Assembly (NCBI GenBank): GCA_013289585.1
Contig: JABCZR010000019.1
Coordinates: 1-64,000, forward strand
Length of the DNA: 64,000 nucleotides
From: Acidobacteriota bacterium
Lineage (GTDB): Bacteria > Acidobacteriota > Terriglobia > Acidiferrales > UBA7541
Direction: 5' to 3'
Within the stretch, counting starts at the first letter, position 1. Each line of letters begins with the position of its first letter. Positions 25,269 to 33,956 of this stretch are shown one piece after another. The position numbers were made by a program, and so were the translations under genes. The notes under the pieces are model-generated. The model saw only the letters and a program-made list of their open reading frames with translations. It was not told where the DNA came from and did not search any database.

Positions 25269-25697
25269 ATGAGAAAGCATTGCGTGCGAATTCTGAGTGC
25301 GTTTATTGGGTTGGCTGCGCTGGCGTTTACCGCCAAGGCCGAGCCCGTGGATCAAATCGTCGTCAACATCCCCTACGAGTTCGTCGCGGCGGGAAAGATA
25401 CTTCCAGCGGGGACTTACAGGGTCAACCGCATCAGTGATAACAACAAAAGAGGACTGTTGATTAGCAGCTTTGAAAACGGCGTCGCGGTTATGCTGTTCT
25501 CGAGCGAGGTCGCCGACAAAACGCGCCCCGAGCAGCCCAGCGTGACGTTCCAGCAAGTTGGGGACCAGCACCTTCTCAGCAAGATTCAAACAGCCGAGCA
25601 CGTGTTCACGATCCCCGTGTCTAAATCGACAGTTCTGGAAGCCGTTATGAAGAGTCATAGTGGTGCGTCCGGGTCGATGAGTTCGGGAAATAACTAA
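25269..25697 (+). CDS. Small secreted protein of an acidobacterial hypothetical family
   Basis: 142 residues starting MRKHCVRILSAFIGLAALAF, a signal peptide cleaved after AKAE or so. The mature part begins VDQIVVNIPYEFVAAGKILP then AGTYRVNRI, a pattern I associate with many small acidobacterial exported proteins of unknown role. Two ATGs lie in tandem (25266, 25269); AAAGGAGA is better spaced for the second. Predicted all-beta. No operon partner. Confidence 0.7.
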   Translation: MRKHCVRILSAFIGLAALAFTAKAEPVDQIVVNIPYEFVAAGKILPAGTYRVNRISDNNKRGLLISSFENGVAVMLFSSEVADKTRPEQPSVTFQQVGDQHLLSKIQTAEHVFTIPVSKSTVLEAVMKSHSGASGSMSSGNN

Positions 25698-25939
25698 GAG
25701 TTGTCTCGCAAGAGCGGTGAGAGCGGGCTCAGGCTTTAGCAAGTTCGATCAAGCCTGAGCCCGTCCTCATTTTCTTTTTCTCGGGCCGCGAGGGGTACGA
25801 TGAACTGATTGACCTGCCGGGAATGGTCTCGGGTGTTCCGAGGTGCTTCTCGCCTGGCCGCGAATTCGCCTTAGAGCATTCACTCTCTATCAGAAGTTCT
25901 CGCTCTCGTCAGTTTCACAATGTGGTACATTTCTCGACC

Positions 25940-26884
25940 ATGCGGATCGTTTCATTGCTGCCATCGGGTACGGAGATCCTGTTTGCGCTGGGATTGGACC
26001 GGGAAATCGTGGGGGTGAGCCACGAATGCGATTTTCCGCCGAATGCGCGGACGAGGACGGTGGTGATTCATTCGCGGCTGCCGCACGGTGCTACTCCGGC
26101 GGAGATTGACGCTCTTGTGCGGGAGTATGTGCACCGCGGGGAGAGTTTGTACGCGGTGGATGCCGAGGTGCTGGAGGCGCTGGCTCCGGACCTGATCGTG
26201 ACGCAGGACTTGTGCCATGTTTGCGCGGCTTCGCCCGATGACTTGACGACGGTGTTGATGCGGTTCGACCGGCGGCCGGAAGTGCTGTGCCTGAATCCGC
26301 TGGATTTGGGGGACGTTTGGCGCGACATTCTGTGGGTGGGGGAGGAAACCTATCGCGGGCCACAGGCGGAAGCATTGTTGAAGCAGATTGGGACGCGACT
26401 GGGCGAGTTGGAGAAACAATTGGATCCTGCAGCGGAGCGCCCGCGGGTCGCGTTTCTTGAGTGGCTGCAGCCGTTTTATGTTGGCGGGCACTGGGTGCCC
26501 GAAATGATTCACCGCGCCGGTGGGGAAGATGTTTTTGGCAGCGCGCGCACGCCGTCGTTTCGAATTGCCGTGGAAGATGTGATCGAAGCCGCGCCGGAGA
26601 TTTTGCTAATCGCGCCGTGCGGATATGGCGCCCAACAAGCGCGCGACGAATACAAGTCGATGTCATTCCCGGAGGAGTGGAACGCCATTCCCGCCGTTCG
26701 GAACGGCCGCGTGTACGCGCTGGAAGCCAACAGCTATTTTTCGCGTCCTGGGCCGCGTCTCATCACGGGAATCGAAGTCCTCGCCAAGCTTTTGCATCCG
26801 ACCATTGAAGTGTCGCGTGAAGCGGAAAACGCAATTCTCCCCATCGTTGCCGACTCACGCTTTTCCCGCGCTGCATTCAGTTAG
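25940..26884 (+). CDS. BtuF-like cobalamin/iron-complex binding protein without signal peptide
   Basis: 314 residues from the ATG at 25940: MRIVSLLPSGTEILFALGLD, GVSHECDFPPNARTRTVV, LAPDLIVTQDLCHVCAAS and YGAQQARDEYKSM, the fold of class III periplasmic binding proteins (COG0614). This subfamily lacks an export signal and is widespread in genomes without an adjacent BtuCD permease, as here; its real role may be cytoplasmic. The conserved Cys pair (LCHVC) is typical. The ORF is open from 25823 but the chosen start matches the family. Confidence 0.82.
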   Translation: MRIVSLLPSGTEILFALGLDREIVGVSHECDFPPNARTRTVVIHSRLPHGATPAEIDALVREYVHRGESLYAVDAEVLEALAPDLIVTQDLCHVCAASPDDLTTVLMRFDRRPEVLCLNPLDLGDVWRDILWVGEETYRGPQAEALLKQIGTRLGELEKQLDPAAERPRVAFLEWLQPFYVGGHWVPEMIHRAGGEDVFGSARTPSFRIAVEDVIEAAPEILLIAPCGYGAQQARDEYKSMSFPEEWNAIPAVRNGRVYALEANSYFSRPGPRLITGIEVLAKLLHPTIEVSREAENAILPIVADSRFSRAAFS

Positions 26885-26899
26885 AGCTCGATCAGGCAC

Positions 26900-26957
26900 G
26901 GCCGGCCTGAAGGCCGCCGCTACGGTCCGGAGCATAGCGGCCACCTTCAGGTGGGCC
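26900..26957. repeat. Head-to-head pair of family E palindromic repeats between convergent genes
   Basis: An inverted copy (GGCCGGCCTGAAGGCC then GCCGCTAC, 26900-26923) is followed by a direct copy (ATAGCGGCCACCTTCAG then GTGGGCC, 26934-26957). The pair sits in the 82-base gap between two convergent genes and could act as a bidirectional terminator. Confidence 0.7.
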
Positions 26958-26966
26958 CTTCTCGGA

Positions 26967-28373
26967 CTACGGTGACACGGGGCGCGACGACCAGTGCTTG
27001 TAGAAGGGAAGTCCTGCCAGGATTAAAAGCAGACCGATTGAGGAGCGGCCGGGGCGCTCGATCCAGATATTTATGGTGAGGGCGAGTGCGCCGGCGACGA
27101 AAAGGCCGGGGACCCAGGGATAACCCCAGCAGCGGTAGGGGCGGGGCAGATCTGGTTCGGTCTTGCGCATTCGAAAGAGAGCGACGACGGCGAAGGCATA
27201 GAAAATCCACGCAGCAAAAATAAAAAGATTGGTGAGCTCTTCAAAAGTTCCGGTGAGGGCCATCAGGCTGGCGAGAATGCCTTGGAAAATCAGGGAGCGC
27301 CCGGGAGTGCGGAATTTTGGATGGATGCCGTCAGCGATCTTGAAAAAGATTTTGTCGCGAGCCATGGCGTAGCCGACGCGTGCGCCGCTGAGCACCGAAG
27401 AATTCATCGAACCAAGCGCGGAAATGACCATGGCGAGAGTGATCCAGGCCGCAGCGGTGGGGCCGGCGATGTGCTCGACGACGTCGGAGGCGATGTGGCG
27501 GGAGGCGGCGACGGTTTCGAAGGGCAAGACTTTGAGGCAAGCGGCGCTGAAGAGAAGATAGACGACGGCGACGAAGCCGACTCCGCCGACCAGCGCGCGG
27601 GGAAAATTTTTCTGGGGATCCACCACTTCCGAACCGACCAGATTGAGGTCTTCCCAACCGTCATAGGCCCACAGCGCCGCGGCCAGAGCGGCGAGAAAGG
27701 CGCTGAAGATCGCTGCGCCGCCCATTCCGGCGGGAGGCCAGAAGGGATCGGGAGGGCGCGTTGCGGGTGCGGCGGAAAAAAACGCCACGCCGATGACAAT
27801 TGCGACAGACATGATTTTGATCGAGGTTAGAAAAACCTGGACAGCGCCACCCAGGCGCACGCCGAGGTAATTGATGCCGGTCATGATCAGCAGCCAGACG
27901 ACGGCGAGCGGCTGCGCCCAGGTGAAGACGAAATCGTAGGGTTTGATCCAGCCGGTGAGACCGGGGATGGCGATGTGAATAGTAAAGAGCGGAGCGGCGA
28001 TGACGGGAAGCAGAAAACTGAGGAAGCGCATCATGCCGGCGGAAATCGAAGCCAAGGAACTGGGACGGCCGACAATGGAATGCATCCAGCCGAAGAGAAA
28101 TCCGTAGACGGGGCCGAAGCCGCGGCGGAGATAGGCGTACTCGCCGCCGGCTTCAGGAATCATGGAGCCCAGTTCGGCGAAGGAGAACGCGCCGAAGATG
28201 GAAAGAATCGCGCCGATGATCCACGCGGCGAAAACCACCGAGACGCTGCGGCCTTCGCGGGCCATCTCGGCAGGCTTGAGGAAGATGCCGGTGCCGATCA
28301 TGGTGCCGACAACGATGGCGGCGGAAGCCCAGGCTCCGAGACCGCGGACGAGTTCGAGACGTTTTTCGGTCAT
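26967..28373 (-). CDS. APC-superfamily amino acid permease
   Basis: 468 residues, about 12 transmembrane helices. The first helix carries the APC signature (ASAAIVVGTMIGTGIFLKPA), with EAGGEYAYLRRGFGP in helix 2 and DGWEDLNLVGSEVVDPQKNF in the middle, resembling the LAT/AGT branch for neutral amino acids. It begins 18 bases after the stop of the sodium symporter, so the two are probably one transcription unit. Substrate not predictable. Confidence 0.88.
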   Translation of the reverse strand: MTEKRLELVRGLGAWASAAIVVGTMIGTGIFLKPAEMAREGRSVSVVFAAWIIGAILSIFGAFSFAELGSMIPEAGGEYAYLRRGFGPVYGFLFGWMHSIVGRPSSLASISAGMMRFLSFLLPVIAAPLFTIHIAIPGLTGWIKPYDFVFTWAQPLAVVWLLIMTGINYLGVRLGGAVQVFLTSIKIMSVAIVIGVAFFSAAPATRPPDPFWPPAGMGGAAIFSAFLAALAAALWAYDGWEDLNLVGSEVVDPQKNFPRALVGGVGFVAVVYLLFSAACLKVLPFETVAASRHIASDVVEHIAGPTAAAWITLAMVISALGSMNSSVLSGARVGYAMARDKIFFKIADGIHPKFRTPGRSLIFQGILASLMALTGTFEELTNLFIFAAWIFYAFAVVALFRMRKTEPDLPRPYRCWGYPWVPGLFVAGALALTINIWIERPGRSSIGLLLILAGLPFYKHWSSRPVSP

Positions 28374-28391
28374 TCATCCTCTACGGCGACG

Positions 28392-29831
28392 TTAAGGCGC
28401 CAGTTTGTCTTGCGGCGTGAGGCGACTGACCAATGCCCCGATCGCAAAGGTCACGCAGGCGCCAATCAGGAAATACCATGTAAACGCCACGTTCGTGAAA
28501 CGAAAAACGCACAAGACCGCTGCCAGTCCTGCGAACATGCCCGCGAGGGCGCCGCGCGCAGTGGCTCCGCGATCGAACGTGCCCAGCAGAAAGAGTCCCA
28601 ACAAGCTGCCATACGGAAGAGAAGCTACCGTAAGTCCCGTCTCGAGTAGCGGCCCCCATTTCACCAGACCGAAGCCCATCAATACCAATCCCCAAACCAG
28701 GGTCATGCGCCGCGAGAGACGCAAGAGATTTTGCGGATCCGTATTGCGGCCACGCAAGCGAGAAAAATCGAGGACGCTGGAAGCGGCGAGGGAATTCAGC
28801 GAGCCGCTGGCGTTGGACATGGCCACGGCCACGATGGAAGCAATCATCAATCCCGCCAGACCGATGGGCATTTCTCGCACGATAAAGAGAGGAAGAATGC
28901 GATCCGTGCGCTCGCCGGCGGCCAGCAGCGGGGTGTGTTGCGCGAATACGTAGAGAAAAACGCCGATCAACAGAAACATCGTGAACTGGATGAGCACGAT
29001 GACGCCGCTGGTGAGCAACGCGCGGCGGCTGTCGCCTTCGCTTTTTGCGGCGAGTAACCGCTGCACGATGATCTGGTCGGTGCCGTGAGTGGCCATGGTG
29101 AGAAACGCGCCGCCGATCAGGCCGGACCAGAAGGTGTACTTGGTGGCGAGGTTCCATGAGAAATCGAGGAGTTGCAATTTGTTCCCGGCAGCGGCCGCGA
29201 CTTGTGTGACTTCGCCCCAGCCGCCTGGGATGCGGTGGAGCAAAACGAAAAATGTCACCGCGCTTCCGGTCAAGTAAATCAACAGTTGTGTCACGTCGGT
29301 CCAGATAACGGCCTTCATGCCGCCTTCGAAGGTGTAGAGAACGGTGAGCGCGATTACGATGAGTACGGCGAGTTTTTCTGAAGTGCCGAGCACTACGCTG
29401 ACGACCAGGGCGATGGCGGAGACGCGCACGCCTTCGGCGATGGCGCGGGTGATAAGGAAAGTGCTGGCCGCGACGGCACGCATTTTTTCGCCAAAGCGGT
29501 TTTCGATCAGAGCGTAGGCGGTGAAAAATTCGCCGCGCAAATAGCCGGGAAGCAACAGCAAAACGATGAGCACCCGGCCAATCAAATACCCGAAGACCAA
29601 TTGAATGAATGTCAGATTGCCGCCGTAGGAGATGGCGGGAGTGCCGATGATGGTAAGCGTGGAAGTTTCCGTGGCGACGATGGAGAACGCCAGCGCCCAC
29701 CAGGGCGCGGTGCGTCCGCCCAGGAAATAGTCTTTCGCGTCCTGTTGCCCGCGGCGGAAATGTATTCCCAGCGCGGTGACGCCGAGGAGGTAAACAATGA
29801 CGATCGCCAGGTCGAGCGGATGAATGCGCAT
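28392..29831 (-). CDS. Sodium:solute symporter (SSS family), possible MurNAc/amino-sugar transporter
   Basis: 479 residues from the ATG at 29831 (MRIHPLDLAIVIVYLLGVTA); an upstream ATG at 29900 adds 23 polar residues and is not favoured. Twelve or more helices, with SSS features: RGQQDAKDYFLGGRTAPWWA, VATETSTLTIIGTPAISYGG (sodium-binding region) and EGGMKAVIWTDVTQLLIYL. It is divergent from a BadF-type kinase gene, with about 160 bases between. In Tannerella forsythia a transporter-kinase-etherase set (MurT-MurK-MurQ) handles MurNAc; by analogy this symporter could import MurNAc or GlcNAc. That is inference; sialic acid or sugars are alternatives. Confidence 0.85.
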   Translation of the reverse strand: MRIHPLDLAIVIVYLLGVTALGIHFRRGQQDAKDYFLGGRTAPWWALAFSIVATETSTLTIIGTPAISYGGNLTFIQLVFGYLIGRVLIVLLLLPGYLRGEFFTAYALIENRFGEKMRAVAASTFLITRAIAEGVRVSAIALVVSVVLGTSEKLAVLIVIALTVLYTFEGGMKAVIWTDVTQLLIYLTGSAVTFFVLLHRIPGGWGEVTQVAAAAGNKLQLLDFSWNLATKYTFWSGLIGGAFLTMATHGTDQIIVQRLLAAKSEGDSRRALLTSGVIVLIQFTMFLLIGVFLYVFAQHTPLLAAGERTDRILPLFIVREMPIGLAGLMIASIVAVAMSNASGSLNSLAASSVLDFSRLRGRNTDPQNLLRLSRRMTLVWGLVLMGFGLVKWGPLLETGLTVASLPYGSLLGLFLLGTFDRGATARGALAGMFAGLAAVLCVFRFTNVAFTWYFLIGACVTFAIGALVSRLTPQDKLAP

Positions 29832-29997
29832 CGAGTATGTTTGCCGCGGCGATTGTGGCACGCCGCGGAAAGTGGGTTGAGAATAGTGGGGGAGAGTCAA
29901 CGCGTCAAGGAATCGCTAAGTGGCGATGCGATGATTTCGCAACGCTCCGGTGGTGATGCGATTCCGCTTCACGCTTTTTCACGTATGCTTTGGCCAT

Positions 29998-30898
29998 GAA
30001 TTACGTTCTGGGATTCGACGGCGGCGGCACGAAGACGGAATGCGCTTTGATGGACGCCGCGGGAACGATTGTTGCGCGAAGTTTTTCCGGGCCGTCAAAT
30101 CCCTCGCGCGTGGGCGTGGAAGCGGCGACGCGGGAAATCCTGAAAGCGGCGGAAATTTGCCTGGCAGAAGCGGGGATTGCGCTGAATTCCGTGGTGGCGT
30201 TGGGCGCGGGATTGGCAGGGACGGGCAAGCCGGAGATGAAAGAAGGGATGAAGGCGTCGCTTACGGGAGTGTTTCCCGGCGTGGAGTTGAATCTTTTTAC
30301 GGATTTGGAAATGGCTTTAGCGGCTGCAGGCGATGGCCCGGTGATCGTGCTTGTCGCGGGTACAGGGTCGGCTGCAATCGCGCGAGACGCGCGAGGGGAA
30401 ATCTGGCGCACGGGAGGATACGGTCCATTGCACAGTGACGACGGCAGCGCCTACGATATCGGGAGCAGGGCCGTTTCAAAAGCGATGAAGGAGAAAGAGC
30501 AGCGGGGAACGGACTCGGCGCTGGGAAAAAGAATTCTAAAGCGGCTTGCGTTTGCGTCGTGGGCAGAGCTGAACGAGCGCGCCAATTTGCAGCCGGACAG
30601 CGTTTTTCCGCGCGTTTTTCCCGTAGTGGCCGCGGCGGCGGATGAGGGAGATGTGGAAGCGCGTGAGATTCTGGTGCATGCAGCGAACGCATTATCCTCC
30701 CTGGTGAGCGCGGTTGCGCAGCACGCGGGATATGGTCGTGAAGAGATTTTGATTGCGAAGACCGGAGGCACGTTGGGGCGGTCCGCATTTTTTGATACGC
30801 AACTAGACGCAGGGTTGTCGCGAGCCTTGCCGCACGCGCGAATTGGCGGGCTTCGAATGTCACTCGCGGAGGCGGCGGCACGAGCCGCAAAAAAGTGA
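29998..30898 (+). CDS. BadF/BcrA-type ATPase: N-acetylglucosamine/N-acetylmuramate kinase (NagK/MurK-like)
   Basis: About 300 residues, actin-like ASKHA fold: phosphate-1 motif YVLGFDGGGTKTECALMDAA, GLAGTGKPEM, adenosine motif VLVAGTGSAAIARD, and the GlcNAc-kinase-type GGYGPLHSDDGSAYDIGSRA. In Clostridium MurK proteins of this family phosphorylate both GlcNAc and MurNAc. MurNAc-6-phosphate would be the substrate of MurQ (1002-1910). The ATG at 29998 fits an M-N-Y-V start; the ORF also allows an alternate start at 29990. The next gene starts one base after its stop, so both are probably cotranscribed. Confidence 0.85.
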
Positions 30899-30899
30899 A

Positions 30900-31727
30900 A
30901 TGACGGAAGTCGCAAAAGATCGGGAACGCGCGCGCACTGCCACCGGCGAACAGCTTGCCGTGCTGCTTCATCATCCCGCTGCGGATGTGCTCCTTGCGCT
31001 GCTCGACAATCCGGCGCTGGATGAGGCCCAACTTTGCCTGCTGTTCGAACGCAAAAATCTACCCGCAGAAGTTCTCGAAGAGGTGGTGCGGCGCAAGCCC
31101 CTGTTGAAGAGCTACCGCGTGCGCCGCGCGCTGGCGTTTCATCCGCGCACGCCGCGGCTGGTGAGTTTGCGCCTCCTGCGCGATCTTTACCTGATGGATC
31201 TGGTTCAGATTGCGCTGTTGCCGGGAGTTTCCGCCGAATTGAAGCGCAACGCCGAGGAGCAACTGCTCGCGCGGCTGCCGCAACTTCCGCTTGGGCAAAA
31301 AATTACTCTGGCGCGGCGCGGGCCAGCGCGAATTGCAGGGGCCTTGCTCGCGGAAGGTCATGCGCAAATCATCAGCATCGTGCTTGATAATCCCTACATG
31401 ACCGAGGCGCAAATCCTGAAGGCGCTCTCAAGAGAAAAACTCTCTACTGCGGTGATTCCGGCGATTTCGCATCATCGAAAATGGTCCATCACCTACAATA
31501 TTCGGCTTGCGCTCGTCCGCCATCCCTCAGCTCCTCTTGCGACCGTGCTTGCGTACCTTCCCGAACTCACGGTCTCCGACGTCCGGGATCTTGCCGCGCC
31601 CGGGATTGTTACCGAAAGCTTGAGAAAGTATCTGCAAGCGGAAGTGCAGCGGCGCACGCGCGCGATTAAGAAAGGCGAGAGCAGCCGAGAGAGCTCCGAT
31701 GCAGGATCGCCGCGGGAGCAAGACTAA
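30900..31727 (+). CDS. Helical-repeat protein of unknown function
   Basis: 275 residues. Built from repeated helical pairs with a recurring LLDNPALDEAQL / VLDNPYMTEAQILKAL / ALVRHPSAPLATVLAYL theme, similar to leucine-rich-variant or HEAT repeats (DUF2336-like). No signal peptide or membrane segment. The ATG lies one base past the TGA of the kinase gene (AAGTGAAATGA), so translation is coupled. This family is common in Acidobacteria; role unknown, possibly protein-protein interaction. Confidence 0.7.
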   Translation: MTEVAKDRERARTATGEQLAVLLHHPAADVLLALLDNPALDEAQLCLLFERKNLPAEVLEEVVRRKPLLKSYRVRRALAFHPRTPRLVSLRLLRDLYLMDLVQIALLPGVSAELKRNAEEQLLARLPQLPLGQKITLARRGPARIAGALLAEGHAQIISIVLDNPYMTEAQILKALSREKLSTAVIPAISHHRKWSITYNIRLALVRHPSAPLATVLAYLPELTVSDVRDLAAPGIVTESLRKYLQAEVQRRTRAIKKGESSRESSDAGSPREQD

Positions 31728-31928
31728 GAAATTGTTTCTCATTGTTCACTCTGTGAGCGCGACGGTTTAACTGCGCACGCGTCAAAGTTTGCATTGGCGG
31801 GAACAAAACATCCTCTACTGGCGTCGTATGAGATGTGGCGGGAGAAGAGGTATGCTTGGAACCGAGGAACGGCGATTTCGCCCTGGCGCCGAGGTACGTA
31901 ATCCCTGGCAGGGGGTTGCACCAGAATT

Positions 31929-32267
31929 ATGGGCAGTGGGGATCAGACGTCCCGGCGGCTGGAACGCCGATGGGCACCACGGTACACGTTCCGCGCGGAC
32001 CTCGAGATCGAATGGGGTTCCGCCGTCCTGCGCGCAAGCACGCGCGATATCAGCTCCAACGGAATGTTTATCGAGGCCATCGACCCACTGTGGATTGGCG
32101 CAGGTTTTACCGCGCGGTTGAATCTGGACCGTCCGCTGAAGATGGATTGTTCCGTGAAGCGCATCGAGCCTGGACGGGGGATGGGCGTTTCGGTCGCGCT
32201 GTCAGAATCGGAAAGCCAGAAACTGTATCAGGATCTTCTTTCATCGCTCTCCCACACCGGAACTTGA
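31929..32267 (+). CDS. PilZ-domain protein
   Basis: 112 residues, single PilZ domain: RRLERRWAPRYTFRADLEIE gives the RxxxR arginines, and TRDISSNGMFIEA matches the (D/N)xSxxG motif, together the c-di-GMP binding signature. A C-terminal helix (SESESQKLYQDLLSSL) follows. Stand-alone PilZ proteins act as c-di-GMP receptors; a second one lies at 37406 and a diguanylate cyclase gene at 35540. Confidence 0.85.
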   Translation: MGSGDQTSRRLERRWAPRYTFRADLEIEWGSAVLRASTRDISSNGMFIEAIDPLWIGAGFTARLNLDRPLKMDCSVKRIEPGRGMGVSVALSESESQKLYQDLLSSLSHTGT

Positions 32268-32288
32268 AGGCGTTTTATACTAAGGCCG

Positions 32289-32882
32289 ATGACACGCTGC
32301 CTTGATTGCGGATCCACGCGAACGGCGGATCAGTGTTCCGCTTGCGGTCTGACGTCGGCGGCCGCGGAGGTGATGTTTCGCCGGCGATTCCTCAAGCGCA
32401 CGGCGGTTTTTCTAGCAGGGTCGCTGGCGTTTCCCTACATCAGTCAAATCTATCCGCCGCTCGATCTGGACTTGATGCTGGTATTCTTCGGAGTCATTTT
32501 TTTTGTAGCGCTGGCCATTGCCGTGGTGCTGGACCGCCGCGCGAGGAATCGCCAGGACCTGGAAGTGCTGAAGCGCATCTATTCGGGATTTATTCCGCTG
32601 CCGTTGATTCTCGCGGCCACTATTTTCATCAATGGAAAGCTGGATTCGAGAAAGAATGTGACGTACCACGCGACGACGATAGAAGGGCGGTACAACATGC
32701 CGGGAGTTGTGCGCGGAACGCGCCGGCTGTTTGTACGTTCGTGGCGCGAAGGGCAAAAGTACGAGCGTCTGGCCGTGGATCCTGACGACTACGATCGGTT
32801 TCACGCGGGAGATTCCATGGTTGTTGCGGTCGAGCCGGGGGCGTTGGGAATTCCGTGGTATTACGGGGTGTATCGGCACTGA
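32289..32882 (+). CDS. Membrane protein with N-terminal zinc ribbon
   Basis: 197 residues. Starts MTRCLDCGSTRTADQCSACG, a CxxC...CxxC zinc-ribbon, followed by three hydrophobic segments (TAVFLAGSLAFPYISQIYP, LMLVFFGVIFFVALAIAVVL, FIPLPLILAATIFING) and a C-terminal beta-rich domain (GTRRLFVRSWREGQKYERLA). It begins 21 bases behind the PilZ gene and is likely cotranscribed. Function unknown. Confidence 0.65.
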   Translation: MTRCLDCGSTRTADQCSACGLTSAAAEVMFRRRFLKRTAVFLAGSLAFPYISQIYPPLDLDLMLVFFGVIFFVALAIAVVLDRRARNRQDLEVLKRIYSGFIPLPLILAATIFINGKLDSRKNVTYHATTIEGRYNMPGVVRGTRRLFVRSWREGQKYERLAVDPDDYDRFHAGDSMVVAVEPGALGIPWYYGVYRH

Positions 32883-32900
32883 AGCTGAAAGAAGAAAAAT

Positions 32901-32925
32901 AGTGATCAGAGATCAGAGAACAGAC
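32901..32925 (-). repeat. GATCTCTGATCTCTG-type repeat, family G (copy 2)
   Basis: On the minus strand TTCTCTGATCTCTGATCAC, matching 9776-9824. It lies 18 bases after the stop of the zinc-ribbon membrane protein. Confidence 0.5.
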
Positions 32926-32954
32926 AAGAGTTACGCCGGACCGCCAGCAGCCTA

Positions 32955-33395
32955 TCAATAGGCGGGTTTGCCGTCGGGCTTCAGGGGGATCTGGAGTTCT
33001 AGGATGTGGCCGCCCTTGCCGAGGCGGAAGGTCACGCGTTCCATCTGTCCGACGTTGCGCTCCTTCCATTCGGAGACATCCAAGGGCTGGGCGGGAATGT
33101 CGGAGGTGGACCATTCCACGTCATCCCCGTGCTGTATTACCGTTTGCGGATCGACTTCGTAGACTTCTTCCTCTTTCATGTCAACGAACAGGTAGCGCTT
33201 CCACAGGTGGACAAGAAGCAGGCCCTTCTTCTCCGTGTGATAGATGTTCCAGGATTTCGGGGCCTCGTCATTGAACTTCACGATGGCGAAGACCACGGAT
33301 TTCCAAACGGTTCTTTCACCCGCACGGGAACCGGCGCTTATTCCGAGAGCCAGCAGGAGTATCCCCACGACGGGAATGAAACGAAGAAATTTCAT
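32955..33395 (-). CDS. Small exported protein of unknown function
   Basis: 146 residues from the ATG at 33395: signal peptide MKFLRFIPVVGILLLALGIS, then a compact beta-rich domain (SWNIYHTEKKGLLLVHLWKR, TFRLGKGGHILELQIPLKP). The ORF is open to 33665, but the extension has no protein character. It may occupy the envelope; no partner is evident. Confidence 0.6.
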   Translation of the reverse strand: MKFLRFIPVVGILLLALGISAGSRAGERTVWKSVVFAIVKFNDEAPKSWNIYHTEKKGLLLVHLWKRYLFVDMKEEEVYEVDPQTVIQHGDDVEWSTSDIPAQPLDVSEWKERNVGQMERVTFRLGKGGHILELQIPLKPDGKPAY

Positions 33396-33514
33396 CTTTT
33401 GAGTCGCCCAGAACTTTCCACGGCACGAGTCCTCGTGCGAAGGCGATGAGTTGAGTGTACGGAAGCCGCCGGAGAAAGTCGACGCAAGAGGAGGAGCGAG
33501 TGCGAAATCGATGA

Positions 33515-33634
33515 CTAAGGCTTCGGAGCAGGAGGCTTGTAAACAGGGTGCGTCACAGTTTGCGTGACCACGTGCTTGGGTAGTTTTTTCTTGGGCTTTT
33601 TGACTTCGCGTCGGCGTGCATCTTTGTTTCCCAT
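33515..33634 (-). CDS. Small basic protein, 39 residues
   Basis: A short frame: MGNKDARRREVKKPKKKLP, then KHVVTQTVTHPVYKPPAPKP. It is very Lys/Pro-rich, with an ordered charge pattern that does not look random, and similar tiny proteins occur in Acidobacteria. There is no strong ribosome-binding site. It sits behind the gene at 32955-33395 on the same strand, 119 bases upstream of its start. Confidence 0.5.
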   Translation of the reverse strand: MGNKDARRREVKKPKKKLPKHVVTQTVTHPVYKPPAPKP

Positions 33635-33956
33635 GAACAATATTTTGCCATAGGTCGTCGAGCATAGCCAGCAGCTATCAAGTTGATTTCGACTTATTGC
33701 CGGAGATTCTTAAGAAGCGAAGCGAGGTTCGAAGTGGAATGTGATTTGTGTGGAAGGAAGGCGCAGATGGAGCGCGAAAGGTGTCCCGATTGATACAGAT
33801 GCTTGTCTGCGCCAGTCTTTATAATGCCACAGACGGGAAAACGCGCGAGCTAAGGGCAACCCAGTGAACGCGGACGAGCGCCGAACGAAGATGTCCCTGG
33901 CCCCACGCGTTGCGCACCCTGCGTTGTAAGAACTTCCACTGATTTTGAAAAGAGCG
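33635..33956. other. 322-base intergenic region
   Basis: Between the small basic protein gene and the AsmA-like gene. No repeat, hairpin or coding frame that I can support is present. Confidence 0.4.

Noticed and set aside
25056-25742. 228-codon frame antisense to the small secreted protein gene
   Set aside because: The plus-strand frame has a signal peptide, a ribosome-binding site and family similarity.
28381-29700. 439-codon frame overlapping the sodium symporter
   Set aside because: Arg/His-rich shadow frame; the symporter frame has 12 helices and family motifs.
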